Shown: positions 25,849 through 34,450, counted from the first letter of the stretch. The stretch is 64,000 nt of DNA from an uncultured Collinsella sp. (GCA_900541145.1 UQIH01000003.1:62001-126000); one strand, 5' to 3'. Notes: generated from the sequence alone by a model not told the origin. Made by a program: numbers and translations.

Positions 25849-26431
25849 CGGGCTCGACCGTCCAGGTGATCGTTGCAACCTGATCGCCTTCGCCGGTTAC
25901 GCGGAAGATGTCGCGCGTGACGCGGGCGACGTTTCCGCTTGTCTTGAGCTTGATTTTGTCCGTGCCGCCGGCAATGCCCTGGTAGCCCATGTCGAAGGCT
26001 GCATTCTTGGAAAGATCGAGGCCCGTCCCTTGCGCGGCGGCGCTGGCGTTCTGGAGCGCGCCGTCGGGGCCGACCTTAAAGTCGATGGAGTTCTGCGCGG
26101 TTCCGGCCTTGGCGTCGGCGGCAATGGTCCAGGTGTTCATGGCGTCGATCTTCATGTTGGTGACATGGATGCCGTAGGCCGAATGATTGTCGATGGTGGT
26201 CGCGTCTTCTGAGGGGCCCTGAAGCGTGCCGTCGGCCTTGGCGACGAAGGGAATAACCGTCGGAACTTTGAACTCAACGTTGTCGATCTCGGTCCTGACC
26301 ATTACCTTCGTGGTTCCAACGCGCCCGGCTGCCATAGCTGGCGTCGGGGCGGCGCCCATTGCGAGCGCGAGCGCGAGCCCTGCGCCCACGGCGAGCGCTC
26401 TGGCTCCGTTCATGTTCCTGGTGATGTCCAT
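25832..26431 (-). CDS. Secreted beta-rich hypothetical protein
   Basis: The protein has 199 residues. A signal peptide (LALALAMGAAPTPAMAA, cleavage near residue 35) is followed by a beta-rich domain: VEFKVPTVIPFVAKADG, GIHVTNMKIDAMNTW, DKIKLKTSGNVARV and ATITWTVEP at the end. The repeated strand pattern suggests a small secreted or pilus-like surface domain, but I cannot name a family. It lies within a minus-strand run of surface genes and overlaps the LAQTG protein by about 17 bases. Confidence 0.68.
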   Translation of the reverse strand: MDITRNMNGARALAVGAGLALALAMGAAPTPAMAAGRVGTTKVMVRTEIDNVEFKVPTVIPFVAKADGTLQGPSEDATTIDNHSAYGIHVTNMKIDAMNTWTIAADAKAGTAQNSIDFKVGPDGALQNASAAAQGTGLDLSKNAAFDMGYQGIAGGTDKIKLKTSGNVARVTRDIFRVTGEGDQVATITWTVEPGAHTA

Positions 26432-26521
26432 GGTCGTTCCTTTCTATTCGCCGCGGGCCGTCCCCGCGATGATTGGACGAATGCTGGTGAATTGCGTGCG
26501 GTGCCGCGTCGGCCGGAAAAG

Positions 26522-27031
26522 CTAGTTCTCGGCTTGCTCAACCCGCACCTTGACACGTGTCGGATTGCCGTGGCTGTCGAGGGTCTTGGCATCGAGTGCC
26601 TGGATCTCGATGTACGCCTCGCCTTCTTTGATGTCGCCGGCGGGGCACGTTTCGATTATCTTGCCGGTCTCGACCACACCGGATTCGTACATGGTCTCGT
26701 CGTTTTGGATGACGCGGAATCGCTGGGGAAATTTATTGTCTTGGACGTTTTGCACGTTGACGCGCAGCTTGCCGTCCTCCTGCAGCTGAGCGACCGGTGC
26801 GACCGAAATCGTCATCATGTTGTCGCGGACGATGGCGTCGAGCTCATCTTGGATTTCCTGACGCGTTTTGCCCTCGGCCGTCGTAACCGAAGCGCCCGCC
26901 TCGGGTATGGGCTGCGACTGCCAAGCGTATAGTCCTACGGCGACAAGGGCACAGACGATGGCCAAGCAGGCAACGATGAGCTTCTTGCGACGACCCGGGC
27001 CTGCAAAGTGGGGTGGCTTCTTCGCGCTCAT
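26522..27031 (-). CDS. Membrane-anchored hypothetical protein
   Basis: The protein has 169 residues. Residues 1-16 are basic (GPGRRKKL), residues 18-40 are one hydrophobic segment, and the rest is extracytoplasmic with beta-type pattern (TMMTISVAPVAQL region, FRVIQNDETMYESG, AYIEIQALDAKT). It looks like a type II-anchored member of the surface operon. The start overlaps the upstream gene's stop by ATGA, so the two are translationally coupled. No family recognised. Confidence 0.68.
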   Translation of the reverse strand: MSAKKPPHFAGPGRRKKLIVACLAIVCALVAVGLYAWQSQPIPEAGASVTTAEGKTRQEIQDELDAIVRDNMMTISVAPVAQLQEDGKLRVNVQNVQDNKFPQRFRVIQNDETMYESGVVETGKIIETCPAGDIKEGEAYIEIQALDAKTLDSHGNPTRVKVRVEQAEN

Positions 27032-27324
27032 GCGGCATCCTTGGCGGTATAGATGCGCGCAAAGGTGGACGGGTTCGCTCCAAAGAGCATGTGAAGCATC
27101 AGGCGGCGTGAGTAGACAAGCTCGTCGAAGTCGGGAGGGAGCTCGATGGCGTGGATATGCGCGATGTGGTGGGCGAGCGCCGAGAACGACTCGGGGTCGC
27201 AGATCACATCGGTGGTAACGTGGTAGACCGTCGTATCGGGGAATGCCTCTTCGTCGAAAGGCAGGAGATGGGGATCGTCGTCGACTTCGATGGCGATGCC
27301 GTACTGGGGCCAGTAATATGCCAT
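27028..27324 (-). CDS. Small Vsr/DUF559-like domain protein (possibly truncated relative of gene at window start)
   Basis: The protein has 98 residues and opens YYWPQYGIAIEVDDDP, which is the strand/acidic segment that forms the active-site region in AbiEi/Vsr-type proteins of this lineage. It continues with TVYHVTTDVICDPESFSALAHHIA, again like those C-termini. The N-terminal AbiEi-like half is absent, so it is either a stand-alone domain or a remnant. It is preceded by GGGAGG with suitable spacing and is coupled to the downstream anchored protein, so it still seems translated. Function unknown. Confidence 0.6.
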   Translation of the reverse strand: MAYYWPQYGIAIEVDDDPHLLPFDEEAFPDTTVYHVTTDVICDPESFSALAHHIAHIHAIELPPDFDELVYSRRLMLHMLFGANPSTFARIYTAKDAA

Positions 27325-27670
27325 GGGAACCTCCCTGCTTCTGGGGCCAAAACTTCTATCGGTTTTGGCTGTCGACGCCGACCGTATCAGCCACTACTTG
27401 ACCAATTTCTGACCAAATGCTTGACGGATTGGCATCTCCGCAGGTAAAAGGCGGCAAAAAATACTCCAACTTTTTTCGAGCGACAATCGCGCGGTCGGCG
27501 ACGGCGGGGCCATATGTGTCAAAAGCATTGTCTGCCGAGGAAATCAAGCCGCTCGCCGAATTGCACGAACGTAAAAATCGCCAATTATGGAGACGGTCTC
27601 GAACACGTCGACGAAACGATGCGGTAACATCTCCCTGCAAACACTGTAGTTAGCTAAAGGGGGAGTTCGC
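27325..27670. other. Gene-free stretch of 346 bases between divergent operons
   Basis: No convincing protein gene is present; short open frames on both strands lack ribosome sites. It includes a direct pair TTGACCAATTTCTGACCAAA at about 27398-27419, a poly-A/T patch (AAAAAATACTCCAACTTTTTT), and a GC-rich stretch around 27490-27520. It must carry promoters for both the surface operon and the lactate dehydrogenase operon, or a small RNA. Confidence 0.5.
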
Positions 27671-29272
27671 GTGTCTGCAACCATCAAACCCTTCACCGAC
27701 GAGTTCGAAGAGTATGGTCGCGATGAGTCTCGCGCATCGGGCGAGGCCTCGAGCATCTCGTTTCCGACAACGGAAGACGAGGTCCGTGCCATTTTGGAAA
27801 AGCTCCATGCCGAGCGTGTCCCGGTAACGGTTCAGGGCGCCCGAACCGGCCTTGCCGCCGGTGCCGTGCCCCACGGCGGGCATATCCTCAATACTTCCCG
27901 TATGAATCGCTACTTGGGCCTTCGCCGCGATGAACAAGGCCAATTTTTGCTGCGCGTGGAGCCGGGCGTTGTGCTCTCGGAGCTGCGCAAGCAGCTGAGC
28001 AAGAAGGTGCTGCCGACCGCTGGTTGGGACCAGGCATCGCTTAAGGCCTACGATGAGTTTCAAGAGGCCCCCGAGCAGTTCTTTCCCACCGATCCCACCG
28101 AGGCGTCTGCCTGTCTGGGCGGCATGGCGGCATGTAACGCCTCCGGTGCCCGCAGCTACGCCTACGGCCCCATGCGCCCGCATATCACGGGACTCCACGT
28201 CGCGCTGGCTGATGGCGATTTGCTTGAGCTTCAGCGCGGCGAGGCTTTTGCCCAGGGCCGCCACCTGTCGCTCGTGACGGCAGTGGGCCGTACGCTCGAG
28301 CTCGATCTTCCCGGCTATACCATGCCCAAGACAAAAAATGCCTCAGGCTATTTCGTTGCGGACGAAATGGACGCCATCGACCTCTTTATCGGTGCTTGCG
28401 GCACGCTCGGCGTTATCACCGAGCTCGAGATTGCCCCGCAGGCGGCGCCTGCGGTCGTTTGGGGTGTGAGCTGCTTTTTCGATAGCGAAGACAAGGCCGT
28501 GTCCTTTACCGATTCCGTGCGTCCCGTCCTGTCCCATGCGGCTGCCATCGAGTACTTCGACGCTGGCGCCCTGGATATTCTACGTCGCCAGCGCGAGCAG
28601 TCGACGGCGTTTGCCTCGCTGCCGGCGCTCGACAAAGAGGCCAAGGTCTGTGTGTACGTGGAGCTCGACTGCGATGACGAGGCCCAGGCGACCGAGGAAC
28701 TGTACCACCTGGGATGGGTGCTCGAGTTTGCGGGTGGCCGCGACGATGCGACATGGGTCGCGCGCACCGAGGTTGATCGCGAGTGCCAGCGGTTCTTCCG
28801 CCATGCGGTCTCCGAGAGCGTCAATATGCTTATCGACGAGCGTCGCCGCACGGATCCCACCATCACCAAACTGGGTTCGGACATGTCGGTGCCCAATGCA
28901 CGCCTTGCCGATGTCGTGGTCCTCTATCGCCGCGCACTGGCCGAAAGCGGGCTTGAATCTGCTGCCTGGGGGCACATCGGTAACAACCATCTGCATGTGA
29001 ACATCCTGCCGCGCGATGCGCAGGACTACCGTCGCGGTGGCGAGCTGTTTGCCCAGTGGGCTGCGGAGGTAACGGCTATGGGCGGTGCCGTTTCTGCCGA
29101 GCACGGCGTCGGCAAGATCAAGGCGGGCTTCTTAGAGACGATGTACGGTCACGAGGCCATGGTCGAGTCGGCGCGGCTCAAGCTCCAGCTCGATCCCGAC
29201 GGGCAGCTGGGTCGCGGCAACCTGTTTTCGGAGAAGCTCTTGGATGAGCTTGTCCAGAAAGGGGGCGCGTGA
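27671..29272 (+). CDS. FAD-linked oxidase: D-lactate/glycolate dehydrogenase (LctD/GlcD type)
   Basis: The protein has 533 residues. The FAD-binding PCMH domain is visible (VPVTVQGARTGLAAGAVP, PTDPTEASACLGGMAACNASGARSY, GYFVADEMDAIDLFIGACGTLGVITE), followed by the FAD-oxidase C-terminal domain with WGHIGNNHLHVN (His metal/active site) and SAEHGVGKIKAGF. The GTG start has GGGGGAG upstream. EtfB and a ferredoxin-containing EtfA follow with near overlap. This is the LctBCD arrangement known from Acetobacterium, where lactate oxidation to pyruvate reduces NAD at the expense of ferredoxin by electron confurcation. No lactate permease is adjacent. Confidence 0.9.
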   Translation: MSATIKPFTDEFEEYGRDESRASGEASSISFPTTEDEVRAILEKLHAERVPVTVQGARTGLAAGAVPHGGHILNTSRMNRYLGLRRDEQGQFLLRVEPGVVLSELRKQLSKKVLPTAGWDQASLKAYDEFQEAPEQFFPTDPTEASACLGGMAACNASGARSYAYGPMRPHITGLHVALADGDLLELQRGEAFAQGRHLSLVTAVGRTLELDLPGYTMPKTKNASGYFVADEMDAIDLFIGACGTLGVITELEIAPQAAPAVVWGVSCFFDSEDKAVSFTDSVRPVLSHAAAIEYFDAGALDILRRQREQSTAFASLPALDKEAKVCVYVELDCDDEAQATEELYHLGWVLEFAGGRDDATWVARTEVDRECQRFFRHAVSESVNMLIDERRRTDPTITKLGSDMSVPNARLADVVVLYRRALAESGLESAAWGHIGNNHLHVNILPRDAQDYRRGGELFAQWAAEVTAMGGAVSAEHGVGKIKAGFLETMYGHEAMVESARLKLQLDPDGQLGRGNLFSEKLLDELVQKGGA

Positions 29273-29274
29273 AG

Positions 29275-30090
29275 ATGAGCGATTTCCATATGGTGGTGTG
29301 CGTCAAGGCCGTGCCGGGCAGCACCGAGGTCAAGATGGACCCCAAGACCAATACCATCGTGCGCGATGGCAAGCAGGCGGTCATTAATCCCTTTGATGCG
29401 AGCGCTTTGGAATGCGCGCTGGCGCTGAAAGACGACTTTATCGGCTTTGGCATGGACGTGCGCGTAACGGTGGTGTCGATGGGCATCCCCGCGACCGAGT
29501 CGCTGCTGCGCGACTGCATCGCCCGCGGTGCCGACGACGCGCTGCTGCTGACCGATCGCGCCTTTGCAGGTGCCGATACCCTGGCGACCACCTACGCCCT
29601 CAAGTGCGGCATCGAGGCGCTCGACGAGGACTTCGACCTGCTCATCTGCGGCAAGATGGCGGTGGATGGCGATACGGCCCAGATTGGTCCCGAGCTTGCC
29701 GGTGCCTTTGAGATTCCCTGCGTGACCGACGTGAGCTGCGTGCAAAGCGCGGGCTTTACGACGTGTGACTCGCTGGCGCTCGTTCACGGATGCGATGCCG
29801 GCGAGGAGACGGTGTACCTTGAGATGCCGTGCGCGATGACGACTGCCAAGGAGATTGGCCAGTTGCGTATGCCGAGTATTGCCGGTATTCGCGCGGCGGA
29901 GGAGGCGGACGTGCGCGTGGTCAGTGCCGCCGACGTGAACGCCGACCCCGCGCGTTGCGGCCTTGCCGGGTCGCCGACACAGGTCGTGCGCTCGTTTGTG
30001 CCCGACCGTGACCAAACGTGCGAGACCGTTGAGGGGACGGCGTCCGAGCAGGCGGCAAAGCTTGCCAAGATTATCGAGGGGATGGCATAG
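29275..30090 (+). CDS. etfB: Electron transfer flavoprotein beta subunit
   Basis: The protein has 271 residues from the ATG at 29275, which has GGGGG at 9 bases; a GTG six bases upstream overlaps the dehydrogenase stop. EtfB features are VVCVKAVPGSTEV, INPFDASALECAL, GADDALLL, ICGKMAVDGDTAQIGPELA and LRMPSIAGIRAA. It binds FAD/AMP and pairs with EtfA. Position between the dehydrogenase and EtfA matches the LctB slot of lactate-oxidising bifurcating complexes. Confidence 0.93.
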   Translation: MSDFHMVVCVKAVPGSTEVKMDPKTNTIVRDGKQAVINPFDASALECALALKDDFIGFGMDVRVTVVSMGIPATESLLRDCIARGADDALLLTDRAFAGADTLATTYALKCGIEALDEDFDLLICGKMAVDGDTAQIGPELAGAFEIPCVTDVSCVQSAGFTTCDSLALVHGCDAGEETVYLEMPCAMTTAKEIGQLRMPSIAGIRAAEEADVRVVSAADVNADPARCGLAGSPTQVVRSFVPDRDQTCETVEGTASEQAAKLAKIIEGMA

Positions 30091-31296
30091 ATGGGCGGAC
30101 TGATTATCGATAGCGAAGCCTGTATCGGCTGCGGTCGCTGCGTTCGCGCCTGTGCCTCGGGCGGCATCGTAGTGGAAGGCGAGCGACCCAGCCGATGCGC
30201 CCGCGTAACCGACGGCTGCATCCTATGCGGTGGGTGCGTCGACGCCTGCCCCGTCAACGCTATCTCGATCGAGCGTGACGAGGCCGCTGGTACGGTGGAC
30301 CTTGATGCATATCGAGACATTTGGGTCTTCGTGCAGACTGACGAGCACGATGCCGTGGCTCCCGTGGCCTACGAGCTCATGGGCAAGGGGTGCGAGCTTG
30401 CCGATGCTCGCGGCTGCCGTCTGGTGGCACTGGTCGGCATAAGCCCCGAGGGCTCGCTTGGGGACCTGGAGCATCTGGTTTGCGCGGGCGCCGACGAAGT
30501 CCTGGCCTGTCGCGACGAGCGTCTGCGCCAAAACGATGCGGAGGTCTACGCCCGCTTGATCTGCGATTTGGTAGCCGAACGCAAACCCGAGGCCATCCTA
30601 TATGGTGCGACCGCTTTTGGTCGCGAACTGGCACCCGGCGTTGCCGTGCGTTTGCAGACGGGTCTTACGGCCGACTGCACCGTGCTTTCGATGGATGCGG
30701 AGTCGGGCCTACTGCAGCAGACGCGCCCGGCGTTTGGCGGCAACTTGATGGCCACCATCATTTGCCCCAACCACCGTCCGCAGATGGCAACGGTTCGTCC
30801 CGGCATCTTTAAGGCGCCCGACTTCGACTACGGCCGTTCCGGCGCGATCACCCAGGTGATGCTTGCGGAAGACGTTAAGGCCCGTGTCGAGATCCCGATT
30901 CCCGCCGAGGAGTGGGGGCAGCAGGCTTCGATTGCCGATGCCGAGCGCCTTGTCGTGGTGGGTCGCGGCATTGGTTCCAAGAAAAACCTGCCGCTGATGC
31001 GAAGGCTCGCCGATGCCCTGGGTGCCGAGCTTGGTTGCACGCGTCCCGTCGTGGAGGCGGGTTGGCTGGAGTATCGCCACCAGATTGGCCAGACGGGCGT
31101 ATCGGTTTCGCCCAAGCTTCTCGTGAGTATCGGTGTTTCGGGCGCCATTCAGCATCTTGCCGGCATCGGTGGGGCGGAGTGCATTATCGCCATCAACGAG
31201 GACCCGGATGCCCCCATTTTCGGTGCTGCCCAGTACAAGGTTGTTGGGGACGCCGTCGAGGTCGTCGAGGAGCTGCTGGCCCAGCTTGAGCGCTAG
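30091..31296 (+). CDS. etfA: Electron transfer flavoprotein alpha subunit with N-terminal 2[4Fe-4S] ferredoxin domain
   Basis: The protein has 401 residues. Residues 1-60 are a bacterial-type ferredoxin: C11, C14, C17, C21 (CIGCGRCVRAC) and C43, C46, C49, C53 (CILCGGCVDAC). The EtfA N-terminal domain follows, then the FAD-binding C-terminal domain (GRGIGSKKNLPLMRRLADALGA is the loop region, GQTGVSVSPKLLVSIGVSGA, INEDPDAPIFGAAQY). The ferredoxin extension is typical of LctC-like EtfA in bifurcating systems. It starts right after the etfB stop and ends convergent (4-base overlap) with the HD gene. Confidence 0.94.
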   Translation: MGGLIIDSEACIGCGRCVRACASGGIVVEGERPSRCARVTDGCILCGGCVDACPVNAISIERDEAAGTVDLDAYRDIWVFVQTDEHDAVAPVAYELMGKGCELADARGCRLVALVGISPEGSLGDLEHLVCAGADEVLACRDERLRQNDAEVYARLICDLVAERKPEAILYGATAFGRELAPGVAVRLQTGLTADCTVLSMDAESGLLQQTRPAFGGNLMATIICPNHRPQMATVRPGIFKAPDFDYGRSGAITQVMLAEDVKARVEIPIPAEEWGQQASIADAERLVVVGRGIGSKKNLPLMRRLADALGAELGCTRPVVEAGWLEYRHQIGQTGVSVSPKLLVSIGVSGAIQHLAGIGGAECIIAINEDPDAPIFGAAQYKVVGDAVEVVEELLAQLER

Positions 31297-32105
31297 GCGC
31301 GCGCCAGCCAGTCGCGCATCTCGTCCTTTAGGCGGCTCCAGGTTGCCTGCGTGGCGGGGTCGGTAAAGGGCCGCGTAATGCCAAAGGGCGCGTCGAGCAG
31401 GCGGTGGATATCGCCCTGTTCGCGCGCCAGCGCGCGGCTTGCTGGATAGACGAGCTCAAACATAAAGCAGATGAGTCCCACCAAGAAGTCGGCGGGCTCG
31501 TTGCGTTCATCGCGTGCGACGCAGCGGTGCTCGTCAAAGGCGGCAAGTGTCGGCGACGAGAAACGGCTGCCGAGAAACGTCTTCTCGTCCACCTTGAGGA
31601 TGGTGTCGACGGTGCTGTCGGCGATGGTGCGCATAATGTCGATCTTGTCACCATCGCGCACGATATCGCAGAAGCTTCGCGTGCGCACGTCGAGCTGCGC
31701 GGGTAGACGGAAATCGCTGTGATAGGCAATGCTCGCTCGGATGAGCTCATCTTCTGCCGGGTCATCGATAAAGTCGCGAATGCTCGTTACGGCGGGTGCA
31801 TCGGCGGGATTCTCGCCAAAGAGGACCTCGATGCCCAGCGCCGCATGGCTCATGCTCTCGGCGTCCTTAAAGGTGTCCCAGCGCCGCAACTGTTCAAAGC
31901 GTCCCATATCGTGTAACAGGCCGCAGAGCCAGGCCAGGTCAATATCCTCTGTCGACCAGCCCTGCTCGCGCGCCACGGCATCGCATGCCTCGGCAACGTG
32001 GTACGTATGCTCGATTTTGAGCGCGATACGTGGATTGGCGGCATCGTAAGCATCGGTATAGCGTTTGAAGGCCGCGGTCGCCCGGCCCCGATCGATAGCT
32101 GTCAT
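31293..32105 (-). CDS. HD domain phosphohydrolase
   Basis: The protein has 270 residues. The HD metal motif set is seen as H34 in IEHTYHVAE, HDMGR (LLHDMGRFEQ), and the later DGDKIDI. The layout is that of general HD-domain hydrolases. The substrate (nucleotide or other phosphoester) is unknown. It is convergent with etfA, sharing 4 bases at the stops, and divergent from azlC, with a 10-bp perfect inverted repeat in the shared upstream region. Confidence 0.85.
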   Translation of the reverse strand: MTAIDRGRATAAFKRYTDAYDAANPRIALKIEHTYHVAEACDAVAREQGWSTEDIDLAWLCGLLHDMGRFEQLRRWDTFKDAESMSHAALGIEVLFGENPADAPAVTSIRDFIDDPAEDELIRASIAYHSDFRLPAQLDVRTRSFCDIVRDGDKIDIMRTIADSTVDTILKVDEKTFLGSRFSSPTLAAFDEHRCVARDERNEPADFLVGLICFMFELVYPASRALAREQGDIHRLLDAPFGITRPFTDPATQATWSRLKDEMRDWLARA

Positions 32106-32136
32106 AATGACTTCCTAAAAAGCTGTGTCTTTCGAT

Positions 32137-32171
32137 CCGGTGGCAATTGTAGGTGAACTCGGTTGCCACCG
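32137..32171. promoter_or_regulatory. Perfect inverted repeat in divergent HD/azlC promoter region
   Basis: CCGGTGGCAA (32137-32146) and TTGCCACCGG (32162-32171) form a perfect 10-bp repeat with a 15-base spacer. It sits 31 bases before the HD gene start and 61 bases before azlC. It could be an operator or a hairpin in a leader. Confidence 0.5.
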
Positions 32172-32232
32172 GGCGATGATTCTGCCGCGTCGTTGAATGC
32201 GGCTCGGAAATCTTGTCGGGACGAGGAACGCT

Positions 32233-32925
32233 ATGGTGCTCAAAATCGTTAAAACCGTCTGGCCGGTGATGCTTACCTATGTTGCGATAGGCGCGCCGTG
32301 CGGAATGATTATGGCGCAGACGGGAATGAAGCCCTGGATGGTTTTTGCTCTGAGCAGCACGTTTGTGACGGGTAGCGGCCAGTTTATGGTCTGCAATCTG
32401 TGGCTGGCAGGTGTGCCTGCGGCATCGATTGTCGCAAGTGTGGCCGCAATCTCCTCGCGCTTTGCACTTTATTCGGCATCAATCGCGCCCCATCTGAGGG
32501 GTGCCTCGAAGCGTCAGACGCTGGCCGTTGCCGCGACGCTTACCGAGGAGGCATATGGCATCTCGCTTGCCAAGTTGGTTGAAGGGGAGGATTGGGGCCC
32601 GCGCGAGTCCTTTGCGCTCAACGCGATCCTCATCGCGACATGGGGCGTTTCGTGCACGATGGGCGCCGTTGTAGGCGCCGTTGTCGATGTCCCCACCGCT
32701 ATTGCTGGCTTTGTCTGCACCTCGCTCTTTATCTGCCTGCTCTTTTCGCAGCGACTGTCGCGCGGCAATGTCGTGGCTGCCGTTATGGCTGCGGTGTCTG
32801 TCGCCATATGCAAGTTCTTGGGGTGGACGAATATCGCCGTGCCGGCAAGCGTGCTCGTCGGTGTTGCCGCGGCGCTTGCGTGCGATGCTTTCGCCGAAGG
32901 AAGGGGCGCTCGCGATGCCCGTTAA
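32233..32925 (+). CDS. azlC: AzlC family branched-chain amino acid exporter subunit
   Basis: The protein has 230 residues with five to six hydrophobic segments. AzlC wording: GAPCGMIMAQTGMKPW, SGQFMVCNLWLAGVP, SSRFALYSASIAPHL, TLTEEAYGISL. AzlC is the large subunit of AzlCD, which exports branched-chain amino acids or analogues. The ATG at 32233 was preferred over one at 32197 because homology begins at MVLKIVK. AzlD overlaps by 11 bases. Confidence 0.9.
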   Translation: MVLKIVKTVWPVMLTYVAIGAPCGMIMAQTGMKPWMVFALSSTFVTGSGQFMVCNLWLAGVPAASIVASVAAISSRFALYSASIAPHLRGASKRQTLAVAATLTEEAYGISLAKLVEGEDWGPRESFALNAILIATWGVSCTMGAVVGAVVDVPTAIAGFVCTSLFICLLFSQRLSRGNVVAAVMAAVSVAICKFLGWTNIAVPASVLVGVAAALACDAFAEGRGARDAR

Positions 32926-33238
32926 TGAGTTTTTGGTCCTGTGGCTGTCGTCATGGGCGGCTATCGCGTTTTTCCGCATTGCCCCGGCGTTTGCCTTGCG
33001 CGGGAGAACGCTGTCGCCCCGCGGTACCGAGGCCTTGGGTTATATTCCGCCCGCCGCCTTTGCGGCGCTGGTCGCTAACGATTTGATAAGCCCTGGCGCT
33101 TTCGACGCCGGCTTGTGGCAGGGCTTGATTCCCTGGATTGCGGCTGCCGGTGTCGTGGCGGTGGCAATCAAGACAAAGTCGATGTTGTGGTGCTGCGTCT
33201 CGGGCATCGTGTTCTATATCGTTTTGAGCCTTGTATAA
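32915..33238 (+). CDS. azlD: AzlD family small membrane subunit
   Basis: The protein has 107 residues with three to four hydrophobic segments: FLVLWLSSWAAIAFF, ALGYIPPAAFAALVAN, IAAAGVVAVAIKTKSML and VFYIVLSLV. The PPAAFAALVA and KTKSMLWCC segments are AzlD-like. GAAGGAAGG precedes the ATG and the start lies inside the azlC 3' end, as usual for the pair. Confidence 0.9.
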   Translation: MPVNEFLVLWLSSWAAIAFFRIAPAFALRGRTLSPRGTEALGYIPPAAFAALVANDLISPGAFDAGLWQGLIPWIAAAGVVAVAIKTKSMLWCCVSGIVFYIVLSLV

Positions 33239-33381
33239 AAGCAAGGGCGCGTTTAGCGTCCCGGCCCAACGAATCGAATTTCTCATCGAGCTGGTCTGCT
33301 TCTTCTGGTACCATGGTCAAACTTTACTGTAGCAAAGCGTGACGTGGGCTTTTGTTCTGCGTCAGCGGAAATGGGGGTTTC

Positions 33382-34404
33382 ATGGCACAGGAAGCGACCG
33401 CCAACGAGCAAAAGAAATTCAAGGTACCGCGTATCCCGGGCGACATCATGATCTATCCCATGATTGTTGGCCTTTTGCTCAACACTTTCTGTCCGCAGGT
33501 CTTTGAGATCGGCGGCTTCTTTACGTCTGCCTGCCGTGGCGGCTCCAATACCATCGTCGCTGCGATCCTGCTCTTCGTGGGTGCTGGCATCAGCTTTAAG
33601 TCCACGCCGGGCGCTATCAAGACCGGCATCGTCGTACTGATCCCCAAGCTTGTTGTTGCGGCCGCCCTTGGCTTGGGTGTGGCATATTTCTTTAACGACA
33701 ACTTCCTGGGCCTGAGCTCGGTCTCAATCATCGGCGGCATTACGTTTTGCAACATGGCGCTCTATACGGGCATCATGGGCGAGTTCGGCGATGGGTCCGA
33801 GCAGGGCGCCGTCGGTATCCTGTTCTTTACGGCCGGCCCCGCCGTCACGATGATCATCCTTGGTGTTTCGGGTCTTGCCAACATCCCTGTCGGTACTATC
33901 ATCGGCTCCATTTTGCCGCTCGTTATCGGCATGGTTCTGGGCAACTTGTTCCCGTTTATCAAGAACCTGCTGGTTCCCGGCGCCAATCCCGCGATCGCTG
34001 TAATTGGTTTTCAGCTCGGTGCGTCCATGAGCCTTTCGAGCTTCATCGCCGGTGGTATTTCCGGCATCTTGCTGGGCCTTGTCACGCTGTTTGTCGTCGG
34101 TCCCATCACCTTTGCGTTCGAGCGCCTGTGCGGTGGTAACGGCAAGGCTGCCGTGGCTTGTTCCACCATCGCCGGCACGGCTATGACCACGCCGGTTGCT
34201 CTCGCCGAGGTCGCGCCGCGCTACGCCGAGCTTGCGCCCACCGCGTACGCCCAGATCGCCACTGCCGTTATCATCACGGCAATCATGGCTCCGATTCTGA
34301 CCGGCTGGGTCGACAAGAAGTTCTGCCAGGGCAAGGAGGACCTGTCGCCTGCCGGTGTCGAGGCCATCGAGGAGGCCGTCGCGGCCGACATCGATGGCGA
34401 GTAA
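33382..34404 (+). CDS. kdgT: 2-keto-3-deoxygluconate permease
   Basis: The protein has 340 residues and about ten hydrophobic segments. KdgT features are PRIPGDIMIYPMIVGLLLNTFCP, FTSACRGGSNTIVAA, GITFCNMALYTG and CSTIAGTAMTTPVALAEVAP. It imports 2-keto-3-deoxygluconate, a pectin/uronate breakdown product, by proton symport. The ATG was chosen with GGGGG 6 bases upstream. No kdg catabolic genes are adjacent, so the substrate specificity is inferred from family only. Confidence 0.9.
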   Translation: MAQEATANEQKKFKVPRIPGDIMIYPMIVGLLLNTFCPQVFEIGGFFTSACRGGSNTIVAAILLFVGAGISFKSTPGAIKTGIVVLIPKLVVAAALGLGVAYFFNDNFLGLSSVSIIGGITFCNMALYTGIMGEFGDGSEQGAVGILFFTAGPAVTMIILGVSGLANIPVGTIIGSILPLVIGMVLGNLFPFIKNLLVPGANPAIAVIGFQLGASMSLSSFIAGGISGILLGLVTLFVVGPITFAFERLCGGNGKAAVACSTIAGTAMTTPVALAEVAPRYAELAPTAYAQIATAVIITAIMAPILTGWVDKKFCQGKEDLSPAGVEAIEEAVAADIDGE

Positions 34405-34450
34405 CGGCCGTTACCGATAATTGATTCCGGCGTGCAGCTCGCGCCGTCCG

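Noticed and set aside
27105..27117. Partial match GTGAGTAGAC to the 123-bp element arm
   Set aside because: It lies inside a coding gene, is only 10 bases long and has no second arm.
27417..27653. Small frames in the 27325-27670 gap as genes
   Set aside because: Neither strand has a ribosome site with good spacing, and the predicted products are basic and low in family-like features.
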